From: Psittacicella melopsittaci
GTDB lineage: Bacteria; Pseudomonadota; Gammaproteobacteria; Enterobacterales; Psittacicellaceae
NCBI RefSeq assembly: GCF_003585925.1
Contig: NZ_NRJH01000003.1
Span: 1 to 64,000 of the forward strand
DNA length: 64,000 nt
Direction: 5' to 3'
The notes beneath the pieces were generated by a model. It had not been told where the DNA came from. It saw only the letters and a program-made list of their open reading frames with translations, and searched no databases. Positions 42,501 to 51,418 of this stretch are shown here, piece by piece. Both the position numbers and the translations under genes were made by a program. How positions within the stretch are numbered: position 1 is the first letter of the stretch; each line of letters begins with the position of its first letter.

Positions 42501-45500
42501 GCGGCTGATTGCGTAATCTTGCCCGAATTTTAGCAATGGCTAACTCATGAGCAGCAGCCTCAGGGCTTTTTGCTTTCTCTTTACCTGGAACTGGATACCC
42601 CAGAGCATGAAGTTTATGAGCTAGAGCTGTATACTGCCCTGCAATGCCTGCGTAAAAATGGCGTAAGTACTTGCGCGTACTCTTAGCCTTGCCATAAGCA
42701 GTTTTAATATGAGTTACAATTTTCTCATAATGTTGATATTGCTCATAAATCGCTTTTTGCTCGCGTTCACCATTTACTGGCAGGGGCGGAGCTATTTGTC
42801 CTTTGGCACCACTTTGCTCCCCAGTAAAATAATACTCAACCTTTTGCTTGCTATACCAAGAGTTATAGAGTTTATTAATTTTTTCCAGTAAGCCTAAATA
42901 GTGAATGGTTGTAGCATGGTGATTAGGTAAAGCATAAGGCTGAACCAATTGCTCTACTTGGTAATAAAGCAAGTTACCAAAGTTTTGTAAAATATGGCGT
43001 CCTTGCTCGAGACTAAACTGCTCGTTACCTTTTTTAATCTCACGCTCTTGGGCAAAATGGCTAAGAGCTTGCCCTAAAGCCTCACCATAACTTGGAAAGC
43101 TCTTAAAAGCTTGCTTGCCTGGGTACTTTTGCTGCAAGCGTTTTAGCACTTGAGAGCAGGTTTTTGCTCCCATCGCATAGGCTTTGCTTGCTTGTGTTAG
43201 TTGTACCGAAGCTATTTCCCGCATGCCATAATCTAGGGTAAGAAAATCTATTTCTTCGGGAATATAAACTTGATAGGTATAGAGGCGATCTCTATCGGCA
43301 AAGTGCCCGAGGCGATTGCGTAATAGAGCACTGCCAATTACCGAACCTGCATAGTTGTAGGCCAGATTTTGTAAATGCCCCATAGGCAGTTGCGCTTGCA
43401 CCTTATAAGGAGCTAAAGCTTGCTCTGTACCTTGGAAAATAGCCTCACTATTCGTTGGCACGGTATAGAGCTCAGGATATTTACTTGGATTAGTAAAGGT
43501 TGAAATTCTTTTTGGTAAATAACTTAAAAGCTCAACCCCGACATAGATTTTTATCTCTAAATCTTTTAAGCCCGCAACATCTCTTAATGAGAGTAAACCT
43601 ATAGGGTTTACCACCCGTGAACTATCAGCAAATGGCTGTTGTAAAAAGCTTACTTTGGCATCTTGCTGACGCTTGAGATTTAAAAAGGTCAGGAGATTAC
43701 GCTTAATAAAGTTAAGATCAATAATTTCCTCGCCTCGCTCGCCCAGTTCAGCAAAAGTTGGCAAGTCTTGTTCTGGCTCTGGGAGAGGTTGCACTTGAGG
43801 TTCGATTTTCTTTATCTGCTTAACGTCAGTGATTTTTGTTACTTTCACTCCCTCAGGCACTTGTCCTTCGAGTGCTAGGGCAATCCAAGATTTTGCTTTT
43901 GGTTCAGCTTCAACCACCACTGGCTTAACTTCTTGCCCAATGCGAGGCAAAATATAATCTAAGCGCTGTGGACTCGGAAGCCCTAAGTCAAGCTCTTGTC
44001 GCAGCACTTGCGGGCGCGGGCTTAATTGACGTAAAGCCTGTGCCAGTGTTTTACCGAGAATGCCCTCTTGCTTAAATTGAGCATAGAGAGCTCTTACTAA
44101 AGGAGCTACTTTGTCATTCAGGTAGCCGTCACTTAAAGCCAGAGCATAAGGATCAACTTTTTTAGCAGCTTTAACTTTAGTTTTGCTTTTTTCTTTGTTG
44201 AGGCTCAGAGCATAAGCAACTTCGAGACCACGTAAACGAGCGACAAAATAAGCATTGAGATTTAAATAACCTAAAGCAAACTGCAAGGTTAAGTAGCGAT
44301 TATAGAACTCAAGTTGAGCATTGTTTAAACTCAGCTCTTGTTCGAGATAACGCAAGTGAGCAAAAGCGTGCGGATCATCACTTTGTAAATAAGCAAAGTA
44401 ACGAGCAAAAGGTTGATTTTCGCTAGCATCTTTATAGCTTAAAAAGCTATTACCTTGAGCAGCACTGAGAATGTGCTCTAGGTGCTCTTGAATGCCTGGA
44501 GCTAAGTCCTCGCTATTCTTGCCTAGCAGGCTTAGATTATTATGCGTTTGGCTATATTGCCCAGGTAAAGAAGCAAACTCCTCGAGCTTATAGCGACTTG
44601 CTTCTAGTTTTAAGGCAAATAAACTTTCGAGTTGGAGGATTACGTCATCTAAGCGCTTGTTAAACTTTTGCACTACTAGTCTTGGGGCATGGGCAGGTAA
44701 AACAGCCTGGGCAAAACTTTGTTCTTTGGCAGAGGCAGGAAGTTTTAACCAAGAGTTAAAATCAAGCAGAGTTGGCTTTTCTTCTCGCTCATGGGCTAAA
44801 GCCTCGAGATACTCATAAGCACCTAACTCAGGAGCAGGAGCAAATGGAGAAACATAATCTTGCCCTAAATCACGCGTGAGTTCGGCAAAGCTCAGTTGCT
44901 TGTCTTTGCCTTTTTTACGCCCATAACAAGTTTTTATTTGCTCGTCTATGCAGGTAATAAAGTCTGCAATTAAATCTTGCGCTTTAGCTTTGAGTTGTTC
45001 AGGGCTCGGAAGCTTGCTTGATTTTTTCTCGCTAGTTGCCTGAGCATAAATTTGCTGGCCCAGACGAGCTAATAAATTAGCAAAAGGAGCTAACTCTTCT
45101 TGCCCTAGGTTCGCTAGGGCTTCGAGAATATCTCCACTTAGCACCATAGCAGCGGTATAAGGATGCTCCAGGTCTTTACTTTTTTCTATATCTTTGAGAG
45201 CTTTACTGCTTGTCGTTACCCCTAAATACTGCCCGAGGCTGGCATAGGCTTGCTCTGGAAATAATAAAGCACCTTCGGCATTAATAGTGTTACTTAAGTA
45301 AGGAGCAAAACTATACTTGCTTACATCAAATAGGGCATATACCTCATTCCCCCAATAGTAGCGGGCAAGGTCGCCATTAAATGTAGGTAAACTCTGGCGA
45401 TCTTTATAAGGAATTAACCAATTAATGCTCGGCAGATTAGGAACTTTCTCATAATCAAAATGTAAATCGTAAGACGAACCTACAGTTATATTGGGAGCAC

Positions 45501-46269
45501 AAAAGCCTTTGCAACTAAAGTTAAGATGTAAAATCCGTAAGCAGATGCCTAGCGTTGGTGGGGCAGAAGTAAACTCCGAGGCAAGATACTGCTTTATTTG
45601 CTCAGCAAAGCCCAGCATTTTACCTAAAGCAGGTTTACTACTTAAAAACGGAGCCGCTTCATTCCAACTTGTACGTTGGCGTTTACTTAACTCTTGTAAG
45701 CGTTTTTTACTGGTTTGTAAATTATGTAAATAGCCACGTGCCTCTTGTTTTATTACCTTGCTTTTGGCTTTAAAGGCAGGGCACTTTTGGCTTTTTTGGT
45801 ATAAACGCACAAGCTTACGCGCATCATAACCTAGAGTTCTTACTCTTTGGTCATACTGCAGGCAATATCTGCGAATTGCTCCTAAAAAAAGTAGAGTTTG
45901 TTTTTGTTCGAGAAAATAGGTTGCTTGTGCTCCCTTGTCGTAAACCATGAGGTTTATTTCTCGTCCGCGGCCACCACGGTAAAGAGGAATTTGGTTGAGG
46001 TTAGTCCCTGCATGAGCTGCCAAATTAGGGTCTACATGCAGGTTAAAAGTAGATTTTGTTTTTTGGTTGAGACGAACGGCAAGATACCTTTGCGGCTGCT
46101 GGAAAAAGCTTGCACTAGCAAAGCTATTTACTCCCGCGGCATCTTGACCTTTTTGCCGATAGTTGCGCTCAAGTTGATTGCTGACAATTAAATAATAATG
46201 ATCTTCTTTGAGGGCAAAGTTAGCTGCTGAATACCGAAAAACAAAATACTTATTTAAGACATTTTGCAT
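39505..46269 (-). CDS. Giant protein of unknown function (A), last gene of the thiI operon
   Basis: 2254 residues from the ATG at 46269. A TTG nine codons earlier (46296) overlaps rsmE and has no better ribosome-binding site. No signal peptide or membrane segment is visible, so it is probably cytoplasmic. It is predicted almost wholly alpha-helical, rich in Leu, Gln, Tyr, Lys and Glu. The N-terminal ~300 residues have more strand-like segments and clustered cysteines (FSCKGFCAPN). The last ~20 residues are Lys/Asp/Pro-rich. A Pro/Glu-rich linker near 840-900 suggests two large halves. I recognise no domain. It is GC-richer than the noncoding surroundings. It follows rsmE by 13 bases or less, so it is surely cotranscribed. 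It is not obviously alignable with giant gene B. Confidence 0.7.
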   Translation of the reverse strand: MQNVLNKYFVFRYSAANFALKEDHYYLIVSNQLERNYRQKGQDAAGVNSFASASFFQQPQRYLAVRLNQKTKSTFNLHVDPNLAAHAGTNLNQIPLYRGGRGREINLMVYDKGAQATYFLEQKQTLLFLGAIRRYCLQYDQRVRTLGYDARKLVRLYQKSQKCPAFKAKSKVIKQEARGYLHNLQTSKKRLQELSKRQRTSWNEAAPFLSSKPALGKMLGFAEQIKQYLASEFTSAPPTLGICLRILHLNFSCKGFCAPNITVGSSYDLHFDYEKVPNLPSINWLIPYKDRQSLPTFNGDLARYYWGNEVYALFDVSKYSFAPYLSNTINAEGALLFPEQAYASLGQYLGVTTSSKALKDIEKSKDLEHPYTAAMVLSGDILEALANLGQEELAPFANLLARLGQQIYAQATSEKKSSKLPSPEQLKAKAQDLIADFITCIDEQIKTCYGRKKGKDKQLSFAELTRDLGQDYVSPFAPAPELGAYEYLEALAHEREEKPTLLDFNSWLKLPASAKEQSFAQAVLPAHAPRLVVQKFNKRLDDVILQLESLFALKLEASRYKLEEFASLPGQYSQTHNNLSLLGKNSEDLAPGIQEHLEHILSAAQGNSFLSYKDASENQPFARYFAYLQSDDPHAFAHLRYLEQELSLNNAQLEFYNRYLTLQFALGYLNLNAYFVARLRGLEVAYALSLNKEKSKTKVKAAKKVDPYALALSDGYLNDKVAPLVRALYAQFKQEGILGKTLAQALRQLSPRPQVLRQELDLGLPSPQRLDYILPRIGQEVKPVVVEAEPKAKSWIALALEGQVPEGVKVTKITDVKQIKKIEPQVQPLPEPEQDLPTFAELGERGEEIIDLNFIKRNLLTFLNLKRQQDAKVSFLQQPFADSSRVVNPIGLLSLRDVAGLKDLEIKIYVGVELLSYLPKRISTFTNPSKYPELYTVPTNSEAIFQGTEQALAPYKVQAQLPMGHLQNLAYNYAGSVIGSALLRNRLGHFADRDRLYTYQVYIPEEIDFLTLDYGMREIASVQLTQASKAYAMGAKTCSQVLKRLQQKYPGKQAFKSFPSYGEALGQALSHFAQEREIKKGNEQFSLEQGRHILQNFGNLLYYQVEQLVQPYALPNHHATTIHYLGLLEKINKLYNSWYSKQKVEYYFTGEQSGAKGQIAPPLPVNGEREQKAIYEQYQHYEKIVTHIKTAYGKAKSTRKYLRHFYAGIAGQYTALAHKLHALGYPVPGKEKAKSPEAAAHELAIAKIRARLRNQPHIEVPLEPPTHILDKAARLKQKQISQKVLEEILKINTKAEQYVNLHNLPLIKHVPEFAPVREFVEEISQQTINELKDNCRRALRDLYRKVLLCNLEKRQMVAAQRPELYAVRIHALEDKIWDLELDWCRLIARFVCMGASQKELRPEFFNYALHAGMRPYLVAQVEKTVRDYMGTRKFITAIEILEKSFIPHKSAYRRNKALREALSRSLREYQSFKRDGANVPSREQVLSQYDEPVKPRATPRERKYRSYRDRIEDFFYEQTYERVFNRNYHDTKDAFDDFNLENVMAQVLEGLSEIEISLDDFLDLPLERIKALLLEPRIYNRIVSRWFDFDTPLLKEILANTLMRHLFKFCRTYHQHGCKVHVADPLLYAHNWLRVFYNLLDELYYSQEIMLNDAKMRMFTPWQRLQVHHQVLDKLIGFIHEAVDEVEQEFKQFNRVNIIVKEQLAQAKEEAYAFLSKKYDKEQASLVKAKKKLKQLETKALEGLDEHMQDLALNQANYTLKHLTKVRKFTLDPVPRLEYELVKRYRQSLQDATLDNMQFYNLHQYIVAEKVEQIKEQIANYRKFMQVAYNISDAELEAKQAQLSQVEIAPYLKEHYKLQHLLLLINPISEQELAQVRPLDFASFNALLLGRMQQEQPQAPNQGIWQLAPEQERDDAIATVYRQILTQLEDNPFADYEQGQELLKQILAGKTEFSLENWLQMCKLNLSLGRSHAGFTHALLAWLIASLTKLNYGLVYASVAHPEFLTFYREFSVDYTYLQRQYQHLAQGGKGHQRIAPPQLEYPVAALRELDTFDARRFVSMPDEFKSNAFVLFALKASNKYQLKQKAFAKQIPAVFAERFKLKPEQYPALYADFAQYLQEQFWQGQAYTALVHWVSLKDKLGYKDFNLAFGSLYRFKDKVNNLYTSPYYWNSIDLTQIIVPVNRRQGNYADLVAYFNWQKSVFEDQGARIQRYLSHRRKFERNSTPSATAQEVWEKWQEEFAKPKPKDKTDKEQ

Positions 46270-46282
46270 GGCAATTTCTCGT

Positions 46283-47026
46283 CTATAAGTCTCCAAGTTG
46301 AGCTTGGAGAATCGCTAGGGCAGTAAGCCCAGCTGTTTCTGTCCGTAAAACGCGCGGTCCTAAATTGAAATCGGTAAAACCTACCTCGCTTGCTTGGGCA
46401 ATTTCTTGCTCGGATAAGCCACCTTCTGAGCCTATGAGCAGATTAATTTGCTCATACTCAGGAGCTATATTGCGTAAGCGTTGCCCCGCAAAAGGATTTA
46501 AATTAACATAGAGGCACTTATCCTGAGGTTTTACTTGGGCAAAGTACTCTTTTATGCTAATGGCTGGATTTAAACGAGGAATGCTATCGCGATAACTCTG
46601 CAAACAAGCAGCAACGATAATTGCTTGCCAGTGTGCCATTTTTTTAGCGAGGCGTTCGCCGCTCAGGCTTACCCCACAACGCTCGGTAAAAATAGGGGTA
46701 ATTTCTTTTACCCCTAATTCTACTGCTTTTTGGATAGTAAGATCCATGCGATCACCACGGGAAATACCTTGAATTAAATGCAAATGTAGAGGCGACTCAT
46801 TGTTTGCCACCACATATTCATGCAGTTCTACTTGGGCAGATTTTTTTGCCACATTAACTAGAGTACCCACATAGTGACCACCCGAGCCATCAACAACATG
46901 AATTTGTTCGCCGTCAGTTAAACGTAACACTTTGCATAGATGCTGAAAAGAATCATCGCTCAAGGTTAAAGTATAAGGTAGGCTTACTTCAAGCACTTGC
47001 GGGTGATAGGTACGATATAAACGCAT
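46283..47026 (-). CDS. rsmE: 16S rRNA m3U1498 methyltransferase RsmE
   Basis: 247 residues, SPOUT-class dimeric enzyme. The N-terminal PUA-like domain has the RxYH start (MRLYRTYH). The C-terminal knot carries the AdoMet motifs IGSEGGLSEQE and NLGPRVLRTETA. It methylates N3 of U1498 on assembled 30S subunits. It starts 3 bases after thiI ends and is directly followed by giant gene A. Confidence 0.95.
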   Translation of the reverse strand: MRLYRTYHPQVLEVSLPYTLTLSDDSFQHLCKVLRLTDGEQIHVVDGSGGHYVGTLVNVAKKSAQVELHEYVVANNESPLHLHLIQGISRGDRMDLTIQKAVELGVKEITPIFTERCGVSLSGERLAKKMAHWQAIIVAACLQSYRDSIPRLNPAISIKEYFAQVKPQDKCLYVNLNPFAGQRLRNIAPEYEQINLLIGSEGGLSEQEIAQASEVGFTDFNLGPRVLRTETAGLTALAILQAQLGDL

Positions 47027-47029
47027 AAT

Positions 47030-48565
47030 CTATTTGTATTTCGAAGTTAAGGAAGAGGTAGTGTCGTCAGCTTGTCCTTTAACTAAAGGATCCTCAAAGC
47101 TAAAGTCTTTAGCCAGCACTACAACATTTTTATGACCATTTTCAATGAGATTTACTGCCTGAATCCGGCTTAGTAAGCCTTTAGTACAGTAAAGCACATA
47201 ACGTTTGCTTTGATCTAATTCAGCAAACTTTTCTCCTAAAGCAAAGAAAGGTATATTAAGCACGCTTACTGGCCATGGATTATTAGCTTGCTCAAAAGTC
47301 TCAGCGTCACGTACATCTATTACCACGTCAGTAGCAGGATTTAAGTGATGCACAAAAGTTAATTGCGTCGACTCTATGTGAGCTAAATCTTGACTGGCAA
47401 TGTCACGTAAACTTTCTACTTTAGCTGAATCTAAAGCTTGAGCTACTAGAGCTTCTATATCAAGTTTACTTTCTTCTTGCTCTAAAGTAGCACGGTCGGC
47501 AGCTATGGTTGGTTTTTTCCCCATAATGCCACAGAACTCTTGCACGCGTGCCGAGATTTCGGCAGTTTGGATTTGCTGGGCAATGCGAATAATTTCTTCT
47601 TTGTCCATGGCAATTAATGGACGTAAGACTGGTATTTCACTTACACGTTCAATTTCGGCAAGGTTTTTTAGTGTTTGCGAACTTACTTGCCCTAGAGCTT
47701 CACCTGTTACCAGACCATCGATGCGTAAACGACGGGCAATGGCATTAGCCACGCGATAGAACATACGTTTTAAGCACACGCCTGTATAACCATCACTTAC
47801 GGCATTGGCAATATTGAGCATAATTGGGTAAAAGTCTACGGTAACAAATTTTACATTATGCGAAGCTGAGTAGCCTTGCCAAATTTTTCTCGCAATACGT
47901 TTTACATAATACTCATGCTCTTGTCCCCCGAGATTGAAAAAGACATAATGCAGTTTACAGCCTCGACGAATCATTTGCCATGAAGATACTGCTGAGTCGT
48001 AACCCCCAGAAATCATTGAGAGTACGGCATCTTGAGTACCAATTGGGAAGCCCCCTAAACCAGAAAAACTATGCTCAATTAAAAAAGCTTGCTCATTGTC
48101 AATTTCAATTTGTACGGTTTCTTCAGGCTTGGTAAGGTTTACACTAGCCCCAGGAATATTTTGTCGTAAGCCACCACCAACGTAGCGTTCGATATCGATT
48201 GAACGTACTTGGTGTTTACCTTTACGTTTTACCCGCACACAAAAAGTTTTATTTTGCAGACGTTGAGCATTAAGTTTTAACACTTCCTCAAATAATTGAT
48301 GCATATCCACAAAAGGCACGAGCTTAATTTTTAGGATCTTCTGAATTCCAGGTACTTGACGCAGAATCTGCACAAATACAGGATATAACGCTGGATCACA
48401 TTTTGCTCGCACGAGAATATTGTCCCAGTTAGGTTGAATGGAACAATCAAGATTATAAGTTTTTAAACTTTGACGTATGTTTGATGAAAGAATTTTTACA
48501 AAACGCTTGCGTACTGAGTCTGACTTGGTCACTATCTCAGGATGCAGTTTAATGCGCAAATACAT
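47030..48565 (-). CDS. thiI: tRNA 4-thiouridine synthase / thiamine sulphur transferase ThiI
   Basis: 511 residues. N-terminal ferredoxin-like and THUMP domains (about 1-165), PP-loop SGGYDS (186-191), Cys345 in EFCGIM, and a C-terminal rhodanese domain with catalytic Cys460 in LYCTKG. The rhodanese extension is the gammaproteobacterial form. It relays sulphur from IscS for s4U8 in tRNA and for the thiamine thiazole. A ~40-residue insertion near 355-400 makes it slightly longer than E. coli ThiI (482). First gene of the thiI-rsmE-giant A operon. Confidence 0.96.
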   Translation of the reverse strand: MYLRIKLHPEIVTKSDSVRKRFVKILSSNIRQSLKTYNLDCSIQPNWDNILVRAKCDPALYPVFVQILRQVPGIQKILKIKLVPFVDMHQLFEEVLKLNAQRLQNKTFCVRVKRKGKHQVRSIDIERYVGGGLRQNIPGASVNLTKPEETVQIEIDNEQAFLIEHSFSGLGGFPIGTQDAVLSMISGGYDSAVSSWQMIRRGCKLHYVFFNLGGQEHEYYVKRIARKIWQGYSASHNVKFVTVDFYPIMLNIANAVSDGYTGVCLKRMFYRVANAIARRLRIDGLVTGEALGQVSSQTLKNLAEIERVSEIPVLRPLIAMDKEEIIRIAQQIQTAEISARVQEFCGIMGKKPTIAADRATLEQEESKLDIEALVAQALDSAKVESLRDIASQDLAHIESTQLTFVHHLNPATDVVIDVRDAETFEQANNPWPVSVLNIPFFALGEKFAELDQSKRYVLYCTKGLLSRIQAVNLIENGHKNVVVLAKDFSFEDPLVKGQADDTTSSLTSKYK

Positions 48566-49051
48566 ATCTATCCTTGTAGAGGTTTTTAAATACTAACTTA
48601 AATATCAATTTCCTTGAGTTAGAAAATAACTTCAAGTATTGTCTATTATACCGCGTTTAGCCAATCCCCGCAAAAGCATTTTGTCGCATTTTCCGCGACT
48701 TTAGCTCGCTTTTTTGCCTTAGCCAACTTGCCTTAGCAAGCAAGAAAACCCGGAGCTAAAACCTAGGCAAGGCTTTAACAAAAAAGAGAGCAAGTTCTTA
48801 GCAAAATTCTGAATCAACTGTACCTTAAAATAAAACTCTAAACCCGCCGTTACCAAATCCCAAATACAAACTGCTCCCTAACTTCATTTTTCTTAGTTCA
48901 AGCTTATTTTTATATTCTTGCTTTAAGTTGTTTTTTATTTTCTTATTTCAAGTTATTTTTCTACTTCCTTGCTTTAAGCTGAATTTTATCTCCTTGTTTT
49001 AAGCTGATTTTTAGGTTTTTTTTGCCAATAATGTTCATTTTTTTCTCAGAA

Positions 49052-49113
49052 AGTGTGATCTAGGTCACATTTTGACAAAAAAACAAAATAAAACTTGCAT
49101 TTACTCTCTATAA
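49052..49113 (+). promoter_or_regulatory. CRP-dependent promoter driving a noncoding transcript
   Basis: TGTGATCTAGGTCACA (49054-49069), flanked by A and T, is almost the perfect CRP consensus. A TATAAT box at 49108-49113 predicts a start near 49120, which puts the site centre about 58 bases upstream, close to the class I spacing of -61.5. The direction is plus, away from thiI and into sequence without a protein gene. No -35 box is seen, as expected for an activated promoter. Confidence 0.65.
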
Positions 49114-49431
49114 TGAGATTAGAGGATAAGGATAATATTTTAGTCCTTAACCAATAATAAATAATAAAAAATCAGCCTCAGCTAAAAAAGCTAAAGCATC
49201 CTCTCGAGCTAAAACAGACTTAATAACTCCCCAGAGCTAAAAATCTATAATTCCCCTCAAGAGAGATACTACCCCTATACTTCTTCTCACAAGCCAAGAT
49301 AATTCTTCTCACGAGCAAAATAATCTCCCTAAGCTAACAACAAAAATGTTTGCCCTTTAAGCTATTTAGCAATATCTCCCTTGAGATAGCTAGTTGCTGT
49401 ACGTCCATTGCTTACCAATAGTACGTATACA

Positions 49432-49600
49432 AGATAGTAATAATGCCTCTACAAGATAACCACAGTACCTATGTAAAATAGTAATTGTGCCTATGCTAGA
49501 TAACAAGTACAAATCTAGCTAAATAACAAGTACAAATCAGGAAAGATAACAAGTACTAGTCTGGCTAGTTAACAAGTATAAATCTGCCTAGATAACAAGC
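49432..49600. repeat. 22-23-bp tandem array, about eight units
   Basis: Units with consensus AGATAACAAGTACnAATCTnnCT begin at about 49432, 49454, 49476, 49498, 49521, 49544, 49567 and 49590 (last partial). The first three are 22 bp and more diverged, the rest 23 bp. No spacers, so it is not a CRISPR array. It lies in the predicted transcript from the CRP promoter. Confidence 0.8.
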
Positions 49601-49734
49601 CTCGCAAAGTATTTTGTTTTAGTTAGGTACAACTTAGCTCGCAGAGACTGGCAAGTTAAATTCGGCACGGCAAGCTTTAGTTACTTAAACTCAGATGGCT
49701 GCCTGCATACCTCTTGCCTTACCTTATATCTCAA

Positions 49735-49881
49735 TGTGTAGCCTCTAGGATATTTAAAAAAAATTGGTAGCTCCCAATTTTTTTGAGAGATTCGGCTCAC
49801 ATACTGTCACCTACGAGGCTACACACCTAAAATAGTATGTGAATTGCAAATACCAAGAGTGACCTGCTCTTGGTTTTTTTC
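49735..49881 (+). ncRNA. Pseudoknotted structured RNA with intrinsic terminator
   Basis: Helix A is 11 bp (TGTGTAGCCTC, 49735-49745 with 49815-49825). Inside it, hairpin B is 11 bp (49757-49767 with 49774-49784, arm ending ATTGG). Helix C is 9 bp (TCACATACT, 49797-49805 with 49834-49842) and crosses helix A, giving an H-type pseudoknot. A terminator with 8-bp stem ACCAAGAG (49852-49859 with 49867-49874) and T-run closes it. A TTATAT box sits six bases before helix A. It may be an independent RNA, the 3' end of the CRP transcript, or a riboswitch-like leader of the LpxH gene 54 bases downstream. It matches no RNA family I know. Confidence 0.6.
49852..49880 (+). terminator. Terminator of the pseudoknotted RNA
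   Basis: An 8-bp stem ACCAAGAG/CTCTTGGT with a 7-base loop and a T-run to 49880. Confidence 0.85.
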
Positions 49882-49934
49882 TCTTATGTTAAAATAATTG
49901 CGTAATAATCTATTTTTTATCCCGTAAAAAAGCT

Positions 49935-51305
49935 ATGGCCTTACCTTTTGTTACTCAGGTTGAACGTGAAAACTACGCCAACCTTTGGATTTATAATTTT
50001 TTTATAAGTGATTTACACTTACAAGAATCAACTGCTGAACTAAATCAGCAGTTTGCTGCTTTTATCCAGCAACTACTTACCCTAGCCCAAAACAATAAAA
50101 GGGAAAATACTAAACGCCATTTACGCCTTTATATCCTCGGTGACTTTCTCGCCCTCGGCATTGGCGACTTTATTCCCGATTGGTTTAAACCCTATCAAGA
50201 AAGCTTACAAACTCTAGCCCAGGCTGGAGTAGAAATTTTCTTTATGGTAGGCAACCGCGATTTTCTCTTAGGGAAAAAATTTAGTCAAGGCATAGGAGCT
50301 ACTTTTTTGCCAGAAAACACTATAGTTGACTTTAGTACTAATGCAACTGGAGCTCAGGCTTACTACCAGTATTTATCTCCTAGTCTGACCAGTATTGTCA
50401 GCAATGAACAAACCTATAGCAAGCGTGAACAACTGTGTGCCGAGTTTAAGCACCGCTTACAAGAGCATGCCCCTCTTGCCAAAACTGAGGATAGTTTACG
50501 CCTCTGGTTATGTCATGGCGATAACCTCTGCCTTAGCGATGAAGCCTACCAAAAATATCGTCGCTTTATTCGTTCGGGCTTAATGCAAGGAGTGGAAAAA
50601 CTGATCCCAACTTGGTTGGTAAAAAAAATTGCCCAAAGAATTTCAGCAGCATCGCAGCGTAAACGTCAAGAGCACGAAGAACGCCAAACCCAAATTACCG
50701 CAACTTGGGGCGAGCTCTCAAGTCTGGATATGGCAGATATCGACTTAAACTACACCCATTTTTTAGCCCAGTTAAGTCAAGCTAATCTCCTTGTCTATGG
50801 TCATGTTCATCGACAAAGAATTCTTAGTTGGAACCTTGCCGACCCCCAAGTGCAAGCTTATGCTAGTGGGGAACAAAAAATTGCTTTTGGTAACCTAAAC
50901 CAGGTTAATACCCCAAGCATTTACACCGAAGTAGATGATCTTTACCCTATTCCCGTGGGTAAAATTCGTACTTTTACTGCGGGAATTAAGCAAGAACCTG
51001 ATGCATCTGAGCAAGCTTGGGCTAAACTTGACGCTCTAAGCCAAAATCTTTTACCTCTTACTCGCCAAGATTTTTACACCGCTTCTATGGCAGACTGGCT
51101 CAGTGAGGCAGATCTTGCCCACCAAGAGCAACTCCAAGCCCAAGCGGTTAAATCTTGGCAACAGCAAGCCCAAGAACAAGTAAGACAAAAAGTAGCTTGG
51201 ACACAAACCAAGCAAAGTCCAACCTCAATTGGCTTGCTTGTGCAGCAAGCTTATAGCCAAGAACAAATAGTTAATACTTTTGCTTTTGCCTTTATTAGCC
51301 TTTAA
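49935..51305 (+). CDS. lpxH: LpxH-like metallophosphoesterase, enlarged
   Basis: 456 residues. All LpxH metal ligands are recognisable: D26 and H28 (ISDLHL), D70 (LGD), N107 (GNRD), H194 (CHGDNLCLSDEAYQKYRR) and H290/H292 (GHVH). LpxH hydrolyses UDP-2,3-diacylglucosamine to lipid X on the inner face of the inner membrane in lipid A synthesis. E. coli LpxH has 240 residues; here there is a ~45-residue insertion (about 135-185) and a ~160-residue Gln/Ala-rich C-terminal extension with no known domain. It lies 113 bases before giant gene B, so probably the same operon. Family call firm, exact role likely. Confidence 0.82.
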   Translation: MALPFVTQVERENYANLWIYNFFISDLHLQESTAELNQQFAAFIQQLLTLAQNNKRENTKRHLRLYILGDFLALGIGDFIPDWFKPYQESLQTLAQAGVEIFFMVGNRDFLLGKKFSQGIGATFLPENTIVDFSTNATGAQAYYQYLSPSLTSIVSNEQTYSKREQLCAEFKHRLQEHAPLAKTEDSLRLWLCHGDNLCLSDEAYQKYRRFIRSGLMQGVEKLIPTWLVKKIAQRISAASQRKRQEHEERQTQITATWGELSSLDMADIDLNYTHFLAQLSQANLLVYGHVHRQRILSWNLADPQVQAYASGEQKIAFGNLNQVNTPSIYTEVDDLYPIPVGKIRTFTAGIKQEPDASEQAWAKLDALSQNLLPLTRQDFYTASMADWLSEADLAHQEQLQAQAVKSWQQQAQEQVRQKVAWTQTKQSPTSIGLLVQQAYSQEQIVNTFAFAFISL

Positions 51306-51418
51306 CTTAGTTTAAGGGCTTTTTTTTCCCCTTAAAGCGAGTAGAACTGGTAAAATAGAGATATGGCTTACCGCTAAGTCTAAGCCTAAAAAGAAAAATA
51401 ACTATTTCCCAAATTTTT

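Larger units (their letters stand above)
48566..49934. other. 1.4-kb divergent noncoding region with a CRP promoter and structured RNA
   Basis: No reading frame of substance. From left to right it holds a T/C-rich tract (48890-49020), a CRP site with a -10 box, about 300 bases with repeated GAGCTAAAA and TTCTTCTCAC words, the 22-23-bp array, and the pseudoknotted RNA with terminator. Each is listed separately. Confidence 0.7.

Noticed and set aside
49432-49600. CRISPR array
   Set aside because: Units of 22-23 bp are contiguous without unique spacers, and there are no cas genes in the window.
51307-51345. Terminator between the LpxH gene and giant gene B
   Set aside because: The stem TTTAAGGG/CCCTTAAA has its T-run in the loop, not after the stem, so it should not terminate.
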